Notes: a model not told the origin generated them from the sequence alone. 64,000 bases of DNA from Kitasatospora sp. NA04385 (GCF_013364235.1 NZ_CP054919.1:6667092-6731091), one strand, 5' to 3'. Positions 17,319 to 26,154 are shown, numbered from the stretch's first letter. Program-made: numbers and translations.

Positions 17319-17843
17319 TCAGCCCTCCCCGGAAGCGCTGCTGGGTTCGGGGGCGCCAGGTTCGAAGGCGCCGGGCGAGGTGAGGCCGCGCCGGAAGGCG
17401 GCGAAGTCCGGGGCGAGCGGCTGCTCCGCGGCGAACTCGGCGTCGTACCAGGTGACGGCGGGCTCACCGGCCGGGCCGCAGCGGCGGTAGTCGAGCGCGA
17501 TCCAGTGGTGGCCGTCGCCGGATATCGGGACCAGGCCGGTCGGCAGGCCCCACTCGGCGGCCAGGTAGGGGCCGTCGAGCAGCGACAGCGGCACCTGCGG
17601 ATGGCGGCCCGCGCCGTGCAGCAGGTCGAACGGGACGTGGTCGGGCGCCCAGGAGGTCGGCCGGTCGGTGCGGAAGGCGGAGCACCCGTCCGCGACGAGC
17701 CCGCCGTCCTGTTCGCGCAGCAGGGCGAGCAGGGCGGCGGGCAGTGCGACGCCGAGCAGGCGTTCGGCGGCCAGCCGGTCCGGCTCGGTGAGCGGCGGCG
17801 GTGCGGGACGGTCCACGTCCCAGAACGGGCGGGGGAGGTTCAC
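17319..17843 (-). CDS. SUKH (SMI1/KNR4)-like protein
   Basis: A 174-residue protein that resembles the SMI1/KNR4 (SUKH) superfamily: DRLAAERLLGVALPAALLALLREQDGG matches the start of that fold, followed by VPISGDGHHWIALDYR, the characteristic strand with Gly-Asp-Gly. SUKH proteins often act as immunity proteins for polymorphic toxins, or as binding modules; no toxin gene is seen nearby. The start is GTG at 17843; a TACCCT -10 element six bases upstream suggests a leaderless transcript. First gene of a leftward group with the 130-aa unknown and possibly the RING/TerD gene. Confidence 0.7.
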   Translation of the reverse strand: MNLPRPFWDVDRPAPPPLTEPDRLAAERLLGVALPAALLALLREQDGGLVADGCSAFRTDRPTSWAPDHVPFDLLHGAGRHPQVPLSLLDGPYLAAEWGLPTGLVPISGDGHHWIALDYRRCGPAGEPAVTWYDAEFAAEQPLAPDFAAFRRGLTSPGAFEPGAPEPSSASGEG

Positions 17844-17849
17844 GGGCCA

Positions 17850-17855
17850 AGGGTA
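17850..17855 (-). promoter_or_regulatory. -10 element for leaderless SUKH-like gene
   Basis: On the minus strand TACCCT (17855-17850) is followed after 6 nt by the GTG start at 17843, the spacing expected if transcription begins at the start codon. Confidence 0.45.
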
Positions 17856-17932
17856 GGGCGTACCCCCGACGGCCCCGCACCCCGCCGCCGCCCGCGCCGT
17901 CGCGACTGTCCGGCCGTCGCCGGGCTGCGGCC

Positions 17933-17966
17933 GGGCCGTTGCCGCGGTCGGGCCGTTGCCGCGGTC
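17933..17966 (+). repeat. Two tandem 17-nt units between SUKH-like gene and modC
   Basis: GGGCCGTTGCCGCGGTC occurs twice in direct succession. The surrounding 276-nt gap (17844-18119) is otherwise a run of CCGTCCG/CCGCCGT-like words; no gene is evident. Confidence 0.6.
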
Positions 17967-18119
17967 GGGTTCCGTACCGAGGTCGGGCCCCGCGCCGTCG
18001 TCGGCTGCCGCCGCCGTCCGGCTGCTGCCGCCGCCGTTCGCCGCGACCGTCCGCCGTCCCGTTCCGTCCCGACCGTCCGGCCGCCGTCGCCGTCCGTTCG
18101 GTTGGTGGGCGGGTGGGGC

Positions 18120-19214
18120 TCAGGCCGGGTAAGCGTGGGTCTGGGTGGCCTTGACGGCGGCCCAGACCCGGGTGCCGGGGGTCAGGTCGAGTTCGGCGGC
18201 GGCGGTGGGGGTGAGGTCGGCGGCGAGCGGGAGGGGGCCGGTGAGGTCGACCCGGAAGCGGTCGCCGTGCAGGTCGAGACCGGCGACGGTGCAGGGGAAG
18301 AGGTTGCGGGCGCTGGTCTCGGGGCGGTGCCGGTGCAGGGTGACCGCGTCGGGCGGGAAGGCGACGAAGGCGGGGCCGGTCAGCTCCTCGTCGGTGGCCA
18401 GCACCTGGCCCTCCGGGAGGGTGACCCGGCGGCCGTCGGCGGTGCCCTGGTACAGGTTGAGGCCGACCAGGCGGGCGATGTAGTCGGTGCGCGGGTGCCG
18501 GGCCACCTCGGCGGGCAGGCCGCTCTGCACGACCCGCCCGCCCTCGATGACGACCAGCCGGTCGGCGAGCACCATGGCGTCCAGCGGGTCGTGCGTGACC
18601 AGCACCGCGACGGCCTCGAACTCGGCGAGATGGCGCCGCAGTTCGGCCCGCACGTCGAGCCGGGTGCGGGCGTCCAGCGCGGCCAGCGGCTCGTCCAGCA
18701 GCAGCAGCCGGGGCCGCACGGCCAGCGCCCGGGCCAGCGCGACGCGCTGGGCCTGGCCGCCGGAGAGCTTCGCGGGGCGGCGCCCGGCGTGCTCGGCCAG
18801 GCCCATCCGCTCCAGCCAGGGCAGCGCCTCGGCCCGGGCGGCGGCCTTGCGCAGGCCCCGGGAGCGCGGGCCGAAGGCGACGTTGTCGAGCGCGGACAGG
18901 TGCGGGAAGAGCAGGTAGTCCTGGAAGACCACGCCGATCGGCCGCTGCTCGGCGGGCCGGAACACACCGTCGGCGGGGGAGTCCAGCGGCGTGCCGTCCA
19001 GCCGCAGGTGCCCGTCGGTCAGCGGCAGCAGCCCGGCCAGCGCGCGCAGCGCGGTCGACTTCCCGGCGCCGTTCGGGCCGAGCAGGGCCAGCACCTCGCC
19101 GGGCTCGGCGGCCAGCGGCACGTCCAGGGTGAACGCGCCCCGGGAGACGGTCAGTCGGGCGTCCAGGGCGGGGGCGTCCGGGGCGGCCTTCGTGGCGGTG
19201 ACGGGAGGGTTCAC
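18120..19214 (-). CDS. modC: Molybdate ABC transporter ATP-binding protein
   Basis: A 364-residue ABC ATPase: Walker A LLGPNGAGKSTALRAL near residue 46, Q-loop VVFQDYLLFPH, signature LSGGQAQRVALARAL, Walker B LLLLDEPLAALD and the His-loop VTHDP. The C-terminal ~100 residues form a TOBE/MOP-like domain ending LTPGTRVWAAVKATQTHAYPA. The GTG start overlaps the modB stop (GTGA). With modB and modA it makes a complete molybdate (possibly tungstate) importer. Confidence 0.87.
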   Translation of the reverse strand: MNPPVTATKAAPDAPALDARLTVSRGAFTLDVPLAAEPGEVLALLGPNGAGKSTALRALAGLLPLTDGHLRLDGTPLDSPADGVFRPAEQRPIGVVFQDYLLFPHLSALDNVAFGPRSRGLRKAAARAEALPWLERMGLAEHAGRRPAKLSGGQAQRVALARALAVRPRLLLLDEPLAALDARTRLDVRAELRRHLAEFEAVAVLVTHDPLDAMVLADRLVVIEGGRVVQSGLPAEVARHPRTDYIARLVGLNLYQGTADGRRVTLPEGQVLATDEELTGPAFVAFPPDAVTLHRHRPETSARNLFPCTVAGLDLHGDRFRVDLTGPLPLAADLTPTAAAELDLTPGTRVWAAVKATQTHAYPA

Positions 19215-20056
19215 GGGGTGGACATCCAGCGGTCGCGCAGCCCGGCGAGGACCGCGACGGAGACGGCGAGCAGGATCAGGCTCAGGGCGATCGCCGCCTC
19301 CGGGTCGGACTCCATGGCCAGGTAGACGGCCAGCGGCATGGTCTGGGTGCGGCCGGGGAAGTTCCCGGCGAAGGTGATGGTGGCGCCGAACTCACCCAGC
19401 GCCCGGGCCCAGGCCAGCACCGCGCCCGCCCCGATGCCCGGGGCGACCAGCGGCAGGGTGACCCGGCGGAACGCGGTCAGCCGGGAGGCGCCCAGGGTGG
19501 CGGCGGCCTCCTCGTAGCGCGGGTCGGCGGCCCGCAGCGCGCCCTCGACGCTGATCACCAGGAACGGCATCGCGACGAAGGCCTCGGCGACCACCACGCC
19601 GGTGGTGGTGAACGGCAGGGTGACGCCCGTCCAGGCGTCCAGCCAGCGGCCGACGATGCCGTTGCGGCCCAGCACCAGCAGCAGCGCCACGCCGCCGACC
19701 ACCGGGGGCAGCACCAGCGGCAGCGTGACCAGGGCGCGCACCAGGCGCCGGCCGGGGAACTCGGTGCGGGCCAGCAGCCAGGCCAGCGGCACGCCCAGCA
19801 CCAGCGCGACGCCGGTGGCCAGCGTCGCCGAGAGCAGCGAGAGCTTGAGCGCCTGCCACACCTCGGGGCCGGTCAGCAGCTCGGGCAGCGCGCTCCACGG
19901 GGCCCGGACCAGCATGCCCAGCAGCGGCAGGACCAGGAAGGCCAGGCCGAGCAGCGCGGGCAGCAGCAGCGCGGCCGGGACCCGCCCGGCCCCCCGGGGC
20001 CGCCGCCGGCCCCGGGGGTGTGGTGCGGTGGTGGTGCGGGGGTCCTCCGGCGTCAC
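19211..20056 (-). CDS. modB: Molybdate ABC transporter permease
   Basis: A 281-residue membrane protein with about five to six helices. The GTG at 20056 overlaps the modA stop (GTGA), which fixes the start; the longer open frame upstream is the shadow of modA. The ModB pattern is visible in LSLLSATLATGVALVLGVPLAWLLAR, LPLVLPPVVGGVALLLVLGRNG and the ATPase-docking loop EEAAATLGASRLTAFRRVTLPL. FAGNFPGRTQTMPLAVY near the C-terminus is also typical. It is translationally coupled to both neighbours. Confidence 0.87.
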   Translation of the reverse strand: MTPEDPRTTTAPHPRGRRRPRGAGRVPAALLLPALLGLAFLVLPLLGMLVRAPWSALPELLTGPEVWQALKLSLLSATLATGVALVLGVPLAWLLARTEFPGRRLVRALVTLPLVLPPVVGGVALLLVLGRNGIVGRWLDAWTGVTLPFTTTGVVVAEAFVAMPFLVISVEGALRAADPRYEEAAATLGASRLTAFRRVTLPLVAPGIGAGAVLAWARALGEFGATITFAGNFPGRTQTMPLAVYLAMESDPEAAIALSLILLAVSVAVLAGLRDRWMSTP

Positions 20057-20850
20057 GGCGCCTGGAAGCCGGCGTCGGTGAGCACCCGCCGGGCGTCCGC
20101 GGAGCCGATGTAGCCGAGGAAGGCGGCCGCGCCGTTGGCGTTGGGCGCCTTGGCCAGGGTGGCGATCGGGTAGTCGTTGACCGCCTGCGCGGCCTCCGGG
20201 AAGTTCACGCCCTCGATCTTCGCGGCGTCGGCCTTCACGTCGGTCTGGTACACCAGCGAGGCGTCGACCTCGCCCAGCTCGACCTTGGTCAGGGCGCCCT
20301 TGACGTCCTGCTCGTAGGTGACCGGGGTGAGCTCCACGCCGGCCGCCTTGAGCGCGGTGACGGCGGCGGCGCCGCACGGCACCTCCTTGGCGCACAGCGC
20401 GGTCTTGACGCCCTTGAGGTCCTTCAGCCCGGCGATGTTCTTCGGGTTGCCCTTGGCGACCGCGATCTCCAGGGTGTTGCGGACGAACACCGTCGGGTCG
20501 CCGCCGGTCAGCTTGGCGTCGGTGACGGTCTTCATGGTGGCGGGGCTGGCCGCGGCGAACACGTCGACCGGCGCGCCGGAGACGATGTTCTGGGCGAGCG
20601 CGGAGGAGCCGCCGAAGTTGAAGGTCACCGTGGTGCCCGGGTAGGCCGCCTCGAAGCGCTTGCCCAGCTCGGTGAAGGACTCCTTCAGCGAGGCGGCCGC
20701 GAACACCGTGATGGTGCCCTTGACCTCGGGCCGGGCCGGGGCGGAGTCGGTGCTGACGGTGCCGCCGCCGCCGGAGCTGCTGCAGGCGGTCAGCCCGGCC
20801 GCGAGGGCGAGGACGGCGGAGGCGGCGAGGAGTCGTCTGACGCTGCGCAT
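20053..20850 (-). CDS. modA: Molybdate-binding lipoprotein
   Basis: A 265-residue extracytoplasmic binding protein. The signal peptide ends LTAC with the lipid Cys at residue 23. The mature part begins ITVFAAASLKESFTELG, the ModA signature that binds molybdate oxygens, and continues FNFGGSSALAQNIVSGAPVDVFAAAS and AVAKGNPKNIAGLKDL. First gene of the leftward modABC operon and divergent from the P450 gene; the 272-nt region between them holds three inverted repeats. Molybdate is the most likely ligand; tungstate cannot be excluded. Confidence 0.87.
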   Translation of the reverse strand: MRSVRRLLAASAVLALAAGLTACSSSGGGGTVSTDSAPARPEVKGTITVFAAASLKESFTELGKRFEAAYPGTTVTFNFGGSSALAQNIVSGAPVDVFAAASPATMKTVTDAKLTGGDPTVFVRNTLEIAVAKGNPKNIAGLKDLKGVKTALCAKEVPCGAAAVTALKAAGVELTPVTYEQDVKGALTKVELGEVDASLVYQTDVKADAAKIEGVNFPEAAQAVNDYPIATLAKAPNANGAAAFLGYIGSADARRVLTDAGFQAP

Positions 20851-20899
20851 GGATGGTTTCCCCTGGTCGTGTGGGCGGTGGCGGGAGAGGGTGGGGACG

Positions 20900-20981
20900 T
20901 GATCAGGCGATCATAGTGCCGCAACTGCGGGGGGCGAGACAGCTGTCTCATCGCACAAGCGACCTTAAGGCGAACTTAAGG
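20900..20981. promoter_or_regulatory. Cluster of three inverted repeats between modA and the P450 gene
   Basis: Within 82 nt lie TGATC-N4-GATCA (20900-20913), the perfect palindrome GAGACAGCTGTCTC (20936-20949) and CCTTAAG-N5-CTTAAGG (20963-20981). The last also reads as two direct CTTAAG sites 12 nt apart. None matches the ModE consensus that I know. They are candidate operators for modABC, the P450 gene, or both. Confidence 0.5.
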
Positions 20982-21122
20982 GCTGCATGTGCGATACCTC
21001 AAGCCCCTCCGGGGCCGCACCCGGGCGGATCCTCGCCCGCCGCCGTCGTCCGCGGGATACTGACGGAGTTTCAGCGAGCCGCCGCAGCAAGGCGGTTCGA
21101 CCACCGACGGAGGGGGATCCCC

Positions 21123-22487
21123 ATGGTCGCCACCACCGCCCGCCCGCCCGGCCCGACCGGCCTGCCGCTGATCGGCTCGCTGCTCGATCTCAAGCGCGAC
21201 GCGCTCGCCACCTACCTCGCCGCCCACCGCGACCACGGCGACGTGGTCCGCATCCAGGCCGGCCCGCCCGGCCTGCGGGCCGAGATCTGGATGGCCTTCT
21301 CGCCCGAGGCCGCGCAGCAGGTGCTCGCCACCGACGCGGCCAACTTCCGCAAGGACAACGTCTTCTACGGCGAGATCCGGGAGAGCTTCGGCAACGGCCT
21401 GCTCACCTCCCAGGACGCCGACTACCTGCGCCAGCGCCGCCTGGTCCAGCCGCTGTTCACCCGCAAGCGGGTCGACCAGTACGCCGACGCCGTCGGCGCC
21501 GAGGCCGAGGCGCTGACCGCCCGCTGGGCCGCCGTCCCCGACGGCACCGTCGACCTCGCCGAGGAGATGAACCGCTTCGCGCTGCGCACCGTCTCCCGCA
21601 TCCTGTTCGGCCAGGACGTCGAGGAGGCCGTCGAGACCGTCCACCACGCCTTCCCGGTCCTCAACCGCTTCGTCCGCGCCCGCGCGCTCTCCCCGCTGCG
21701 GCTGCCCCGCGACTGGCCGCTGCCCGGCCACCGCAGGGCGCTCGCCGCCGAACGCACCCTGTACGAGGTGTGCGACGGCATCATCGCCCGCCGCGCCGCC
21801 CAGGGGAACGGCGGGGCGGACGACCTGCTCGGCCTGCTCGCCGACGCCCGCGGCGAGGACGGCGAGCGGCTGGACGCCACCGAACTGCGCGAGCAGGTGC
21901 TGATCTTCCTGCTGGCCGGCCACGAGACCACCGCCACCTCGCTGATCTTCGCCCTGCACCTGCTCGGCGCCCACCCCGAGCAGCAGGCCCGGGCCCACCG
22001 GGAGGTCGCCGACCTGCTCGGCGACGGCCGCCGCCCCACCGCCGCCGACTACGCCCGGCTCCCGTACCTGACCCAGGTGCTGAAGGAGGCCATGCGGCTC
22101 TACCCGGCCGCCCCCGCGATCGGCCGCCGGGCGGTCGCGGACACCGTGATCGGCGGCGTCCGCGTCCCGGCCGGTGCGGACGTCCTGGTCGCCCCGTACG
22201 TCACCCACCGCCACCCCGCGCACTGGGAGGACCCGGAGCGCTTCGACCCCGAGCGCTTCACCCCCGAGCGGGAGGCCGCCCGGCACCGCTACGCCTGGTT
22301 CCCGTTCGGCGGCGGCCCGCGGGCCTGCATCGGCCAGCACTTCTCGATGCTGGAGTCGGTGCTCGCGCTGGCCGTCCTGCTGCGCGGGTTCGAGGTCACC
22401 ACGGTCGACCGGGAGGTGCCGCTCGGGCAGGGGATCACCCTGGAACTGCACGGCCCGGCCCGGGTGAAGCTCACCCCGCGCGGCTGA
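21123..22487 (+). CDS. Cytochrome P450
   Basis: A 454-residue P450 with an N-terminal PPGPTGLPLIGSLLDL motif and no membrane anchor. The I-helix oxygen site is FLLAGHETTATSL, the K-helix is LKEAMRLYP (ExxR), and the heme loop FPFGGGPRACIGQHFSMLE contains the haem-ligating Cys402. The heme loop resembles CYP4/CYP102-like forms. The ATG at 21123 follows GGAGGGGGAT. Electron partners are not encoded nearby. Conservons often include P450 genes (cvnE/F); here it is 1.4 kb before the conservon kinase gene, with the MHYT gene between. Substrate unknown. Confidence 0.88.
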   Translation: MVATTARPPGPTGLPLIGSLLDLKRDALATYLAAHRDHGDVVRIQAGPPGLRAEIWMAFSPEAAQQVLATDAANFRKDNVFYGEIRESFGNGLLTSQDADYLRQRRLVQPLFTRKRVDQYADAVGAEAEALTARWAAVPDGTVDLAEEMNRFALRTVSRILFGQDVEEAVETVHHAFPVLNRFVRARALSPLRLPRDWPLPGHRRALAAERTLYEVCDGIIARRAAQGNGGADDLLGLLADARGEDGERLDATELREQVLIFLLAGHETTATSLIFALHLLGAHPEQQARAHREVADLLGDGRRPTAADYARLPYLTQVLKEAMRLYPAAPAIGRRAVADTVIGGVRVPAGADVLVAPYVTHRHPAHWEDPERFDPERFTPEREAARHRYAWFPFGGGPRACIGQHFSMLESVLALAVLLRGFEVTTVDREVPLGQGITLELHGPARVKLTPRG

Positions 22488-22507
22488 TCCGGCCCGCCCC
22501 CGCCCCC

Positions 22508-22530
22508 GCCCGCCCCGGCCCGGGGCGGGC
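22508..22530 (+). terminator. Hairpin terminator after the P450 gene
   Basis: GCCCGCCCCG (22508-22517) and CGGGGCGGGC (22521-22530) form a perfect 10-bp stem with a 3-nt loop, 20 nt after the P450 stop codon. Confidence 0.65.
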
Positions 22531-22666
22531 GGCATGCTTCCCCGGGCCCTTTCCCGGGCGTTCGGCCAGGTCGGGAGGGGCGTGGGCGTGACATGGGGCG
22601 GTCACACGTCGTCGGACCATTCGAACACACAAGACCCGTGCCGTGTAGTGCTTTTCACATCTTCCG

Positions 22667-22694
22667 TTGACCATTCATCAGCTCTGGGTAGCGT
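22667..22694 (+). promoter_or_regulatory. Promoter-like pair for the MHYT gene
   Basis: TTGACC (22667-22672) and TAGCGT (22689-22694) are separated by 16 nt in an AT-richer patch. The leader to the chosen ATG would be about 55 nt. This shows the MHYT gene is probably transcribed separately from the P450 gene. Confidence 0.5.
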
Positions 22695-22756
22695 CCACGA
22701 TCCCCGGACCACAAGAGCTTGGGCGAGCGGCAGACACCTCTCGCGGGAGGCACCAG

Positions 22757-23539
22757 ATGGGATCGATGGACCACTTCAGTTTCGGCTGGCTCACGCCGGC
22801 GCTCTCCTACGCGATGGCCTGCGTCGGCGCCGCCCTCGGCCTGCGCTGCACCCTGCGCGCGCTGTCCGCCACCGGCGCCTCCCGGCGCAACTGGCTGCTC
22901 ACCGCCGCCGCCGCGATCGGCTCCGGCATCTGGACGATGCACTTCGTCGCGATGTTCGGCTTCACCGTCGACGGCACCGACCTGCGCTACGACGTCCCGC
23001 TGACCGTCCTCAGCCTGCTGATCGCGGTCGTCGTGGTCGGCCTCGGCGTGTTCGTGGTCGGGTACGGGCGCCACCGCGGCCGCAGCCTGCTGCTGGGCGG
23101 CCTCACCACCGGCGTCGGCGTCGCCGCGATGCACTACCTCGGCATGTCCGCGGTCCGCATCCACGGCGAACTGCGCTACCAGTTCGGCACGGTCGCGCTC
23201 TCCGTGCTGATCGCCGTCGGCGCCGCCACCGCCGCGCTCTGGGCCGCCGTCACCATCCGCAACGTGTACGCCGCCGCCGCGGCCGCCCTGGTCATGGGCA
23301 TCGCGGTCAGCTGCATGCACTACACCGGCATGGCCGCTGTCCACATCCACATGGAACCCGCCCGCACCGGCCTCGGCGGCGCGACCCCCATGCAGTTCGT
23401 CTTCCCGCTGGCCGTCGGGCTCGGCTCCTTCCTCTTCCTCACCGCCGCCTTCGTCGCGCTCTCCCCGACCGCGCAGGAGCGCGCCGCCTACCGCGAGGCC
23501 GGCGAACTCGCCGTCGAGGACCTCGGCCGCGCCGCCTGA
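22757..23539 (+). CDS. MHYT-domain integral membrane sensor protein
   Basis: A 260-residue protein of about seven membrane helices. Three MHYT-type motifs occur at the ends of helices: MHFVAM, MHYLGM and MHYTGM. In the MHYT family these Met and His residues are proposed to bind copper and sense oxygen, CO or NO; that is a prediction, not shown. There is no attached GGDEF, EAL or kinase domain, so a signal would pass to a separate protein. The ATG at 22757 has GGGAGG eight bases upstream; an ATG 90 nt earlier lies inside the promoter-like region. It precedes the conservon kinase gene. Confidence 0.82.
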   Translation: MGSMDHFSFGWLTPALSYAMACVGAALGLRCTLRALSATGASRRNWLLTAAAAIGSGIWTMHFVAMFGFTVDGTDLRYDVPLTVLSLLIAVVVVGLGVFVVGYGRHRGRSLLLGGLTTGVGVAAMHYLGMSAVRIHGELRYQFGTVALSVLIAVGAATAALWAAVTIRNVYAAAAAALVMGIAVSCMHYTGMAAVHIHMEPARTGLGGATPMQFVFPLAVGLGSFLFLTAAFVALSPTAQERAAYREAGELAVEDLGRAA

Positions 23540-23632
23540 AGCCGCGTTCAACTGCGTCCCGCGCCGCCCGAACCCGCGCCGCCTCAACCCGCGCCGCCTG
23601 AAACCGCGTTCAACTGCGCCCCGCGCCGCCCG
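23529..23632 (+). repeat. Two 42-nt direct repeats at the end of the MHYT gene
   Basis: Positions 23529-23570 and 23591-23632 are the same 42-nt sequence with two mismatches. The first copy holds the TGA stop of the MHYT gene and the second repeats it out of the gene, with a shorter partial copy (GCGCCGCC) between. The remaining gap to the next gene has no other clear feature. Confidence 0.65.
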
Positions 23633-23901
23633 CCGTCCGCACCCCGGCCCGGACGGCCGCCCGCCGCCACCGCCCCGACGATCCGTAGCCCGAAAGGCCG
23701 CCACCCCCATGCGCGCAAGCCGAGGCACCTCCCGCAGCGGACCGCCCGCCCCCAGCACCCCGCGCGGCCCCGCCCGCACCCGGCCCGGCCCGCCCCGGCG
23801 CGGCGCCCACGCGGCCGCCCGCCGACGAGACGCCGGCCGCCGTCCCGGCCGCTGCCCGGGTCGGCCTGCGCCCGCGCACCGTCCGGGCCCGGATCGTCGC
23901 C

Positions 23902-26154
23902 GTGCTGATGGTCCCCGTGGTGTCCGTGATGGCCCTGTGGGCGTTCGCCACCGTCACCACCGCCGGCGACGTCTGGGACCTGCTGCGGATCAAGAACGTC
24001 GACGCCACCCTGCGCACCCCGCTCGACCGCACCGCCGCCGCCCTGCAGGCCGAACGCAGCGCCGCCGGACAGTACCTCGCCGCCCCCGGCCCCGACCCGG
24101 AGGCCGTCCTGCGCGCCGCCGCCCGGGAGACCGACCGGGCCGCCGCCCCGCTCACCCTCGCCCCCGGCTACAACCGCGCCGACGCCGAAGGGCTCGGCCC
24201 CGAGGCCGCCGACCGCCTCGACACCCTCAGCCGCGTCGTCGGCGCCCTCCCCGCGCTGCGCGCCAAGCTGCTGGAACGCACCGTCCCCTGGGACGACGCC
24301 TACACCGTCTACACCGCCGCCGTCGACGACGCGCTCGCCGCCACCGGCTCGCTCACCGCCCTCCAGGACCACCGGGTCGCCGCCGACGCCCGGGTGCTGC
24401 TGGAGTTCGCCCGCTCCCGAGAGCAACTCGCCCGCGAGGACGCCCTGGTGCGCGCCGCCCAGTGCGGCGGGCGGCTCACCGAGGCGCAGTACCGGCAGAT
24501 CCTCCAGGCCGGTTACGCCCGCGCCCAGTTCGAGCGGACCGCCGCCCCCGACCTGCGCCCCGTCGACCGCACCGCGCTGGCCGCCGTCACCGGCAGCCCC
24601 GAGTACCAGGAACTGCGGCGCTACGAGGAGCAGTTGGCGAACGCCGTTGACCCGGCCGCCGCCCTGCAGTCCGTCTCCGCCATCCGCTGGGCCGCCGCCA
24701 CCGACAGCGTCGCTCGCGCGCTGGCCGGCGTCGAACGGCAGGCCGGTTCGGCCGCCGCCGAGCGCGCGAACCCCTACGCCCTGGGCCTGTTCGGCACCTC
24801 CGGCGCCACCGTGCTGCTCGGCCTGGCCGCCGTCCTCGCCTCGCTGCTGATCTCGGTCCGGATCGGCCGCGGCCTGGTCGCCGAACTGCACGCCCTGCGC
24901 AACTCCGCCCTCGAACTGGCCGGCCGCAAACTCCCCGCCACCATGCGGCGGTTGCGGGCCGGCGAGGAGGTCGACGTGGACGCCGAGGTGCCGCCGCGCG
25001 ACCACGGCGACGACGAGATCGGCCAGGTCCACCACGCCCTCGACCGCGTCCAGCGGGCCGCCGTCACCGCCGCCGTCGAACGCGCCGAGGTGCTCTCCGG
25101 CGTCTCCGGCGTGTTCGTCAACCTGGCCCGCCGCAGCCAGGTCCTGGTGCACCGCCAACTCACCCTGCTGGACGCGATGGAGCGCCGCACCGAGGACCCG
25201 GCCGAACTCGACGACCTGTTCAAGCTCGACCACCTCACCACCCGGATGCGCCGCCACGCCGAGGGCCTGATCATCCTCTCCGGCGCCGCCCCCGGCCGGG
25301 CCTGGCGCAAGCCCGTCCCGCTCACCGACGTGGTCCGGGCCGCCGTCGCCGAGGTCGAGGAGTACGCCCGGGTCGACGTCCACCGCCTCCCGTACGCCGC
25401 CGTCACCGGCCCCGCCGTCGCCGACCTCACCCACCTGGTCGCCGAACTCGTCGAGAACGCCACCGGGTTCTCGCCCCCGCACACCAAGGTCCGGATCCGC
25501 GGCGAGGCGGTCGGCAACGGCTACGCCCTGGAGATCGAGGACCGCGGCCTGGGCATGGGCCCCGAGGCGCTCGCCGACGCCAACCGGCGGATCGGCGCCA
25601 GCGAACAGGTCGACCTCTTCGACAGCGACCGCCTCGGCCTGTTCGTGGTCAGCCGCCTCGCCAAGCGCCACGGCGTCAAGGTCGCGCTGCGCCCCTCCGC
25701 GTACGGCGGCACCACCGCGGTCGTGCTGCTGCCCACCGACCTGCTCGACCCGCGCGAGGCCGAATCCCGGCCGCAGGCACCGCAACCCGCAGCCCGGCCC
25801 GCGGCCGCTCCCGCCGTCCCCGTCGCTTCCGCCGTCCCCGCCGTCCCCGCCGCATCCGAACTCCGGCCGCCCGTAAGGACGTTGCCGCCGCACCCGGCGC
25901 CCGACCCGGCCGTGCCCGCCGTGCCGGAGGACGAACTCCCGCGCCGGGTACGGCAGGCCAGCCTCGCCCCGCAACTGCGCGAGGCCCCCGAACCGCCCCG
26001 CCCCGGGCGGCGCCCCGCCGAACCCGCCGACCGCGACCCCGAGCAGGCCCGCTCCGCGATGGCCGCCTTCCAGCAGGGCTGGCAGCGCGGCCGGGGCGGC
26101 GGACCGGACGGCACCCCCTTCGCCCCCCACGACCGAGGAGACCGCGCCCGATGA
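23902..26154 (+). CDS. cvnA: Conservon sensor kinase-like protein with NIT domain (CvnA, first conservon)
   Basis: The reading frame from GTG 23902 gives 750 residues: a membrane helix, an extracytoplasmic NIT (nitrate/nitrite-sensing type) domain to ~275, a second helix near 295-315 (TVLLGLAAVLASLLISVRIG), HAMP-like linker, then the ATPase core with LVAELVENATGFSPPHT (N box) and IEDRGLGMG. No normal HisKA phospho-acceptor box is present, as in other CvnA proteins. The true N-terminus is uncertain: the frame is open back to 23689 and reads VGLRPRTVRARIVAVLM without a start, whereas ATG 23709 with GAAAGG lies one base out of frame. A one-base indel around 23755-23820 is suspected. It overlaps cvnB by ATGA. 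Confidence 0.8.
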   Translation: MLMVPVVSVMALWAFATVTTAGDVWDLLRIKNVDATLRTPLDRTAAALQAERSAAGQYLAAPGPDPEAVLRAAARETDRAAAPLTLAPGYNRADAEGLGPEAADRLDTLSRVVGALPALRAKLLERTVPWDDAYTVYTAAVDDALAATGSLTALQDHRVAADARVLLEFARSREQLAREDALVRAAQCGGRLTEAQYRQILQAGYARAQFERTAAPDLRPVDRTALAAVTGSPEYQELRRYEEQLANAVDPAAALQSVSAIRWAAATDSVARALAGVERQAGSAAAERANPYALGLFGTSGATVLLGLAAVLASLLISVRIGRGLVAELHALRNSALELAGRKLPATMRRLRAGEEVDVDAEVPPRDHGDDEIGQVHHALDRVQRAAVTAAVERAEVLSGVSGVFVNLARRSQVLVHRQLTLLDAMERRTEDPAELDDLFKLDHLTTRMRRHAEGLIILSGAAPGRAWRKPVPLTDVVRAAVAEVEEYARVDVHRLPYAAVTGPAVADLTHLVAELVENATGFSPPHTKVRIRGEAVGNGYALEIEDRGLGMGPEALADANRRIGASEQVDLFDSDRLGLFVVSRLAKRHGVKVALRPSAYGGTTAVVLLPTDLLDPREAESRPQAPQPAARPAAAPAVPVASAVPAVPAASELRPPVRTLPPHPAPDPAVPAVPEDELPRRVRQASLAPQLREAPEPPRPGRRPAEPADRDPEQARSAMAAFQQGWQRGRGGGPDGTPFAPHDRGDRAR

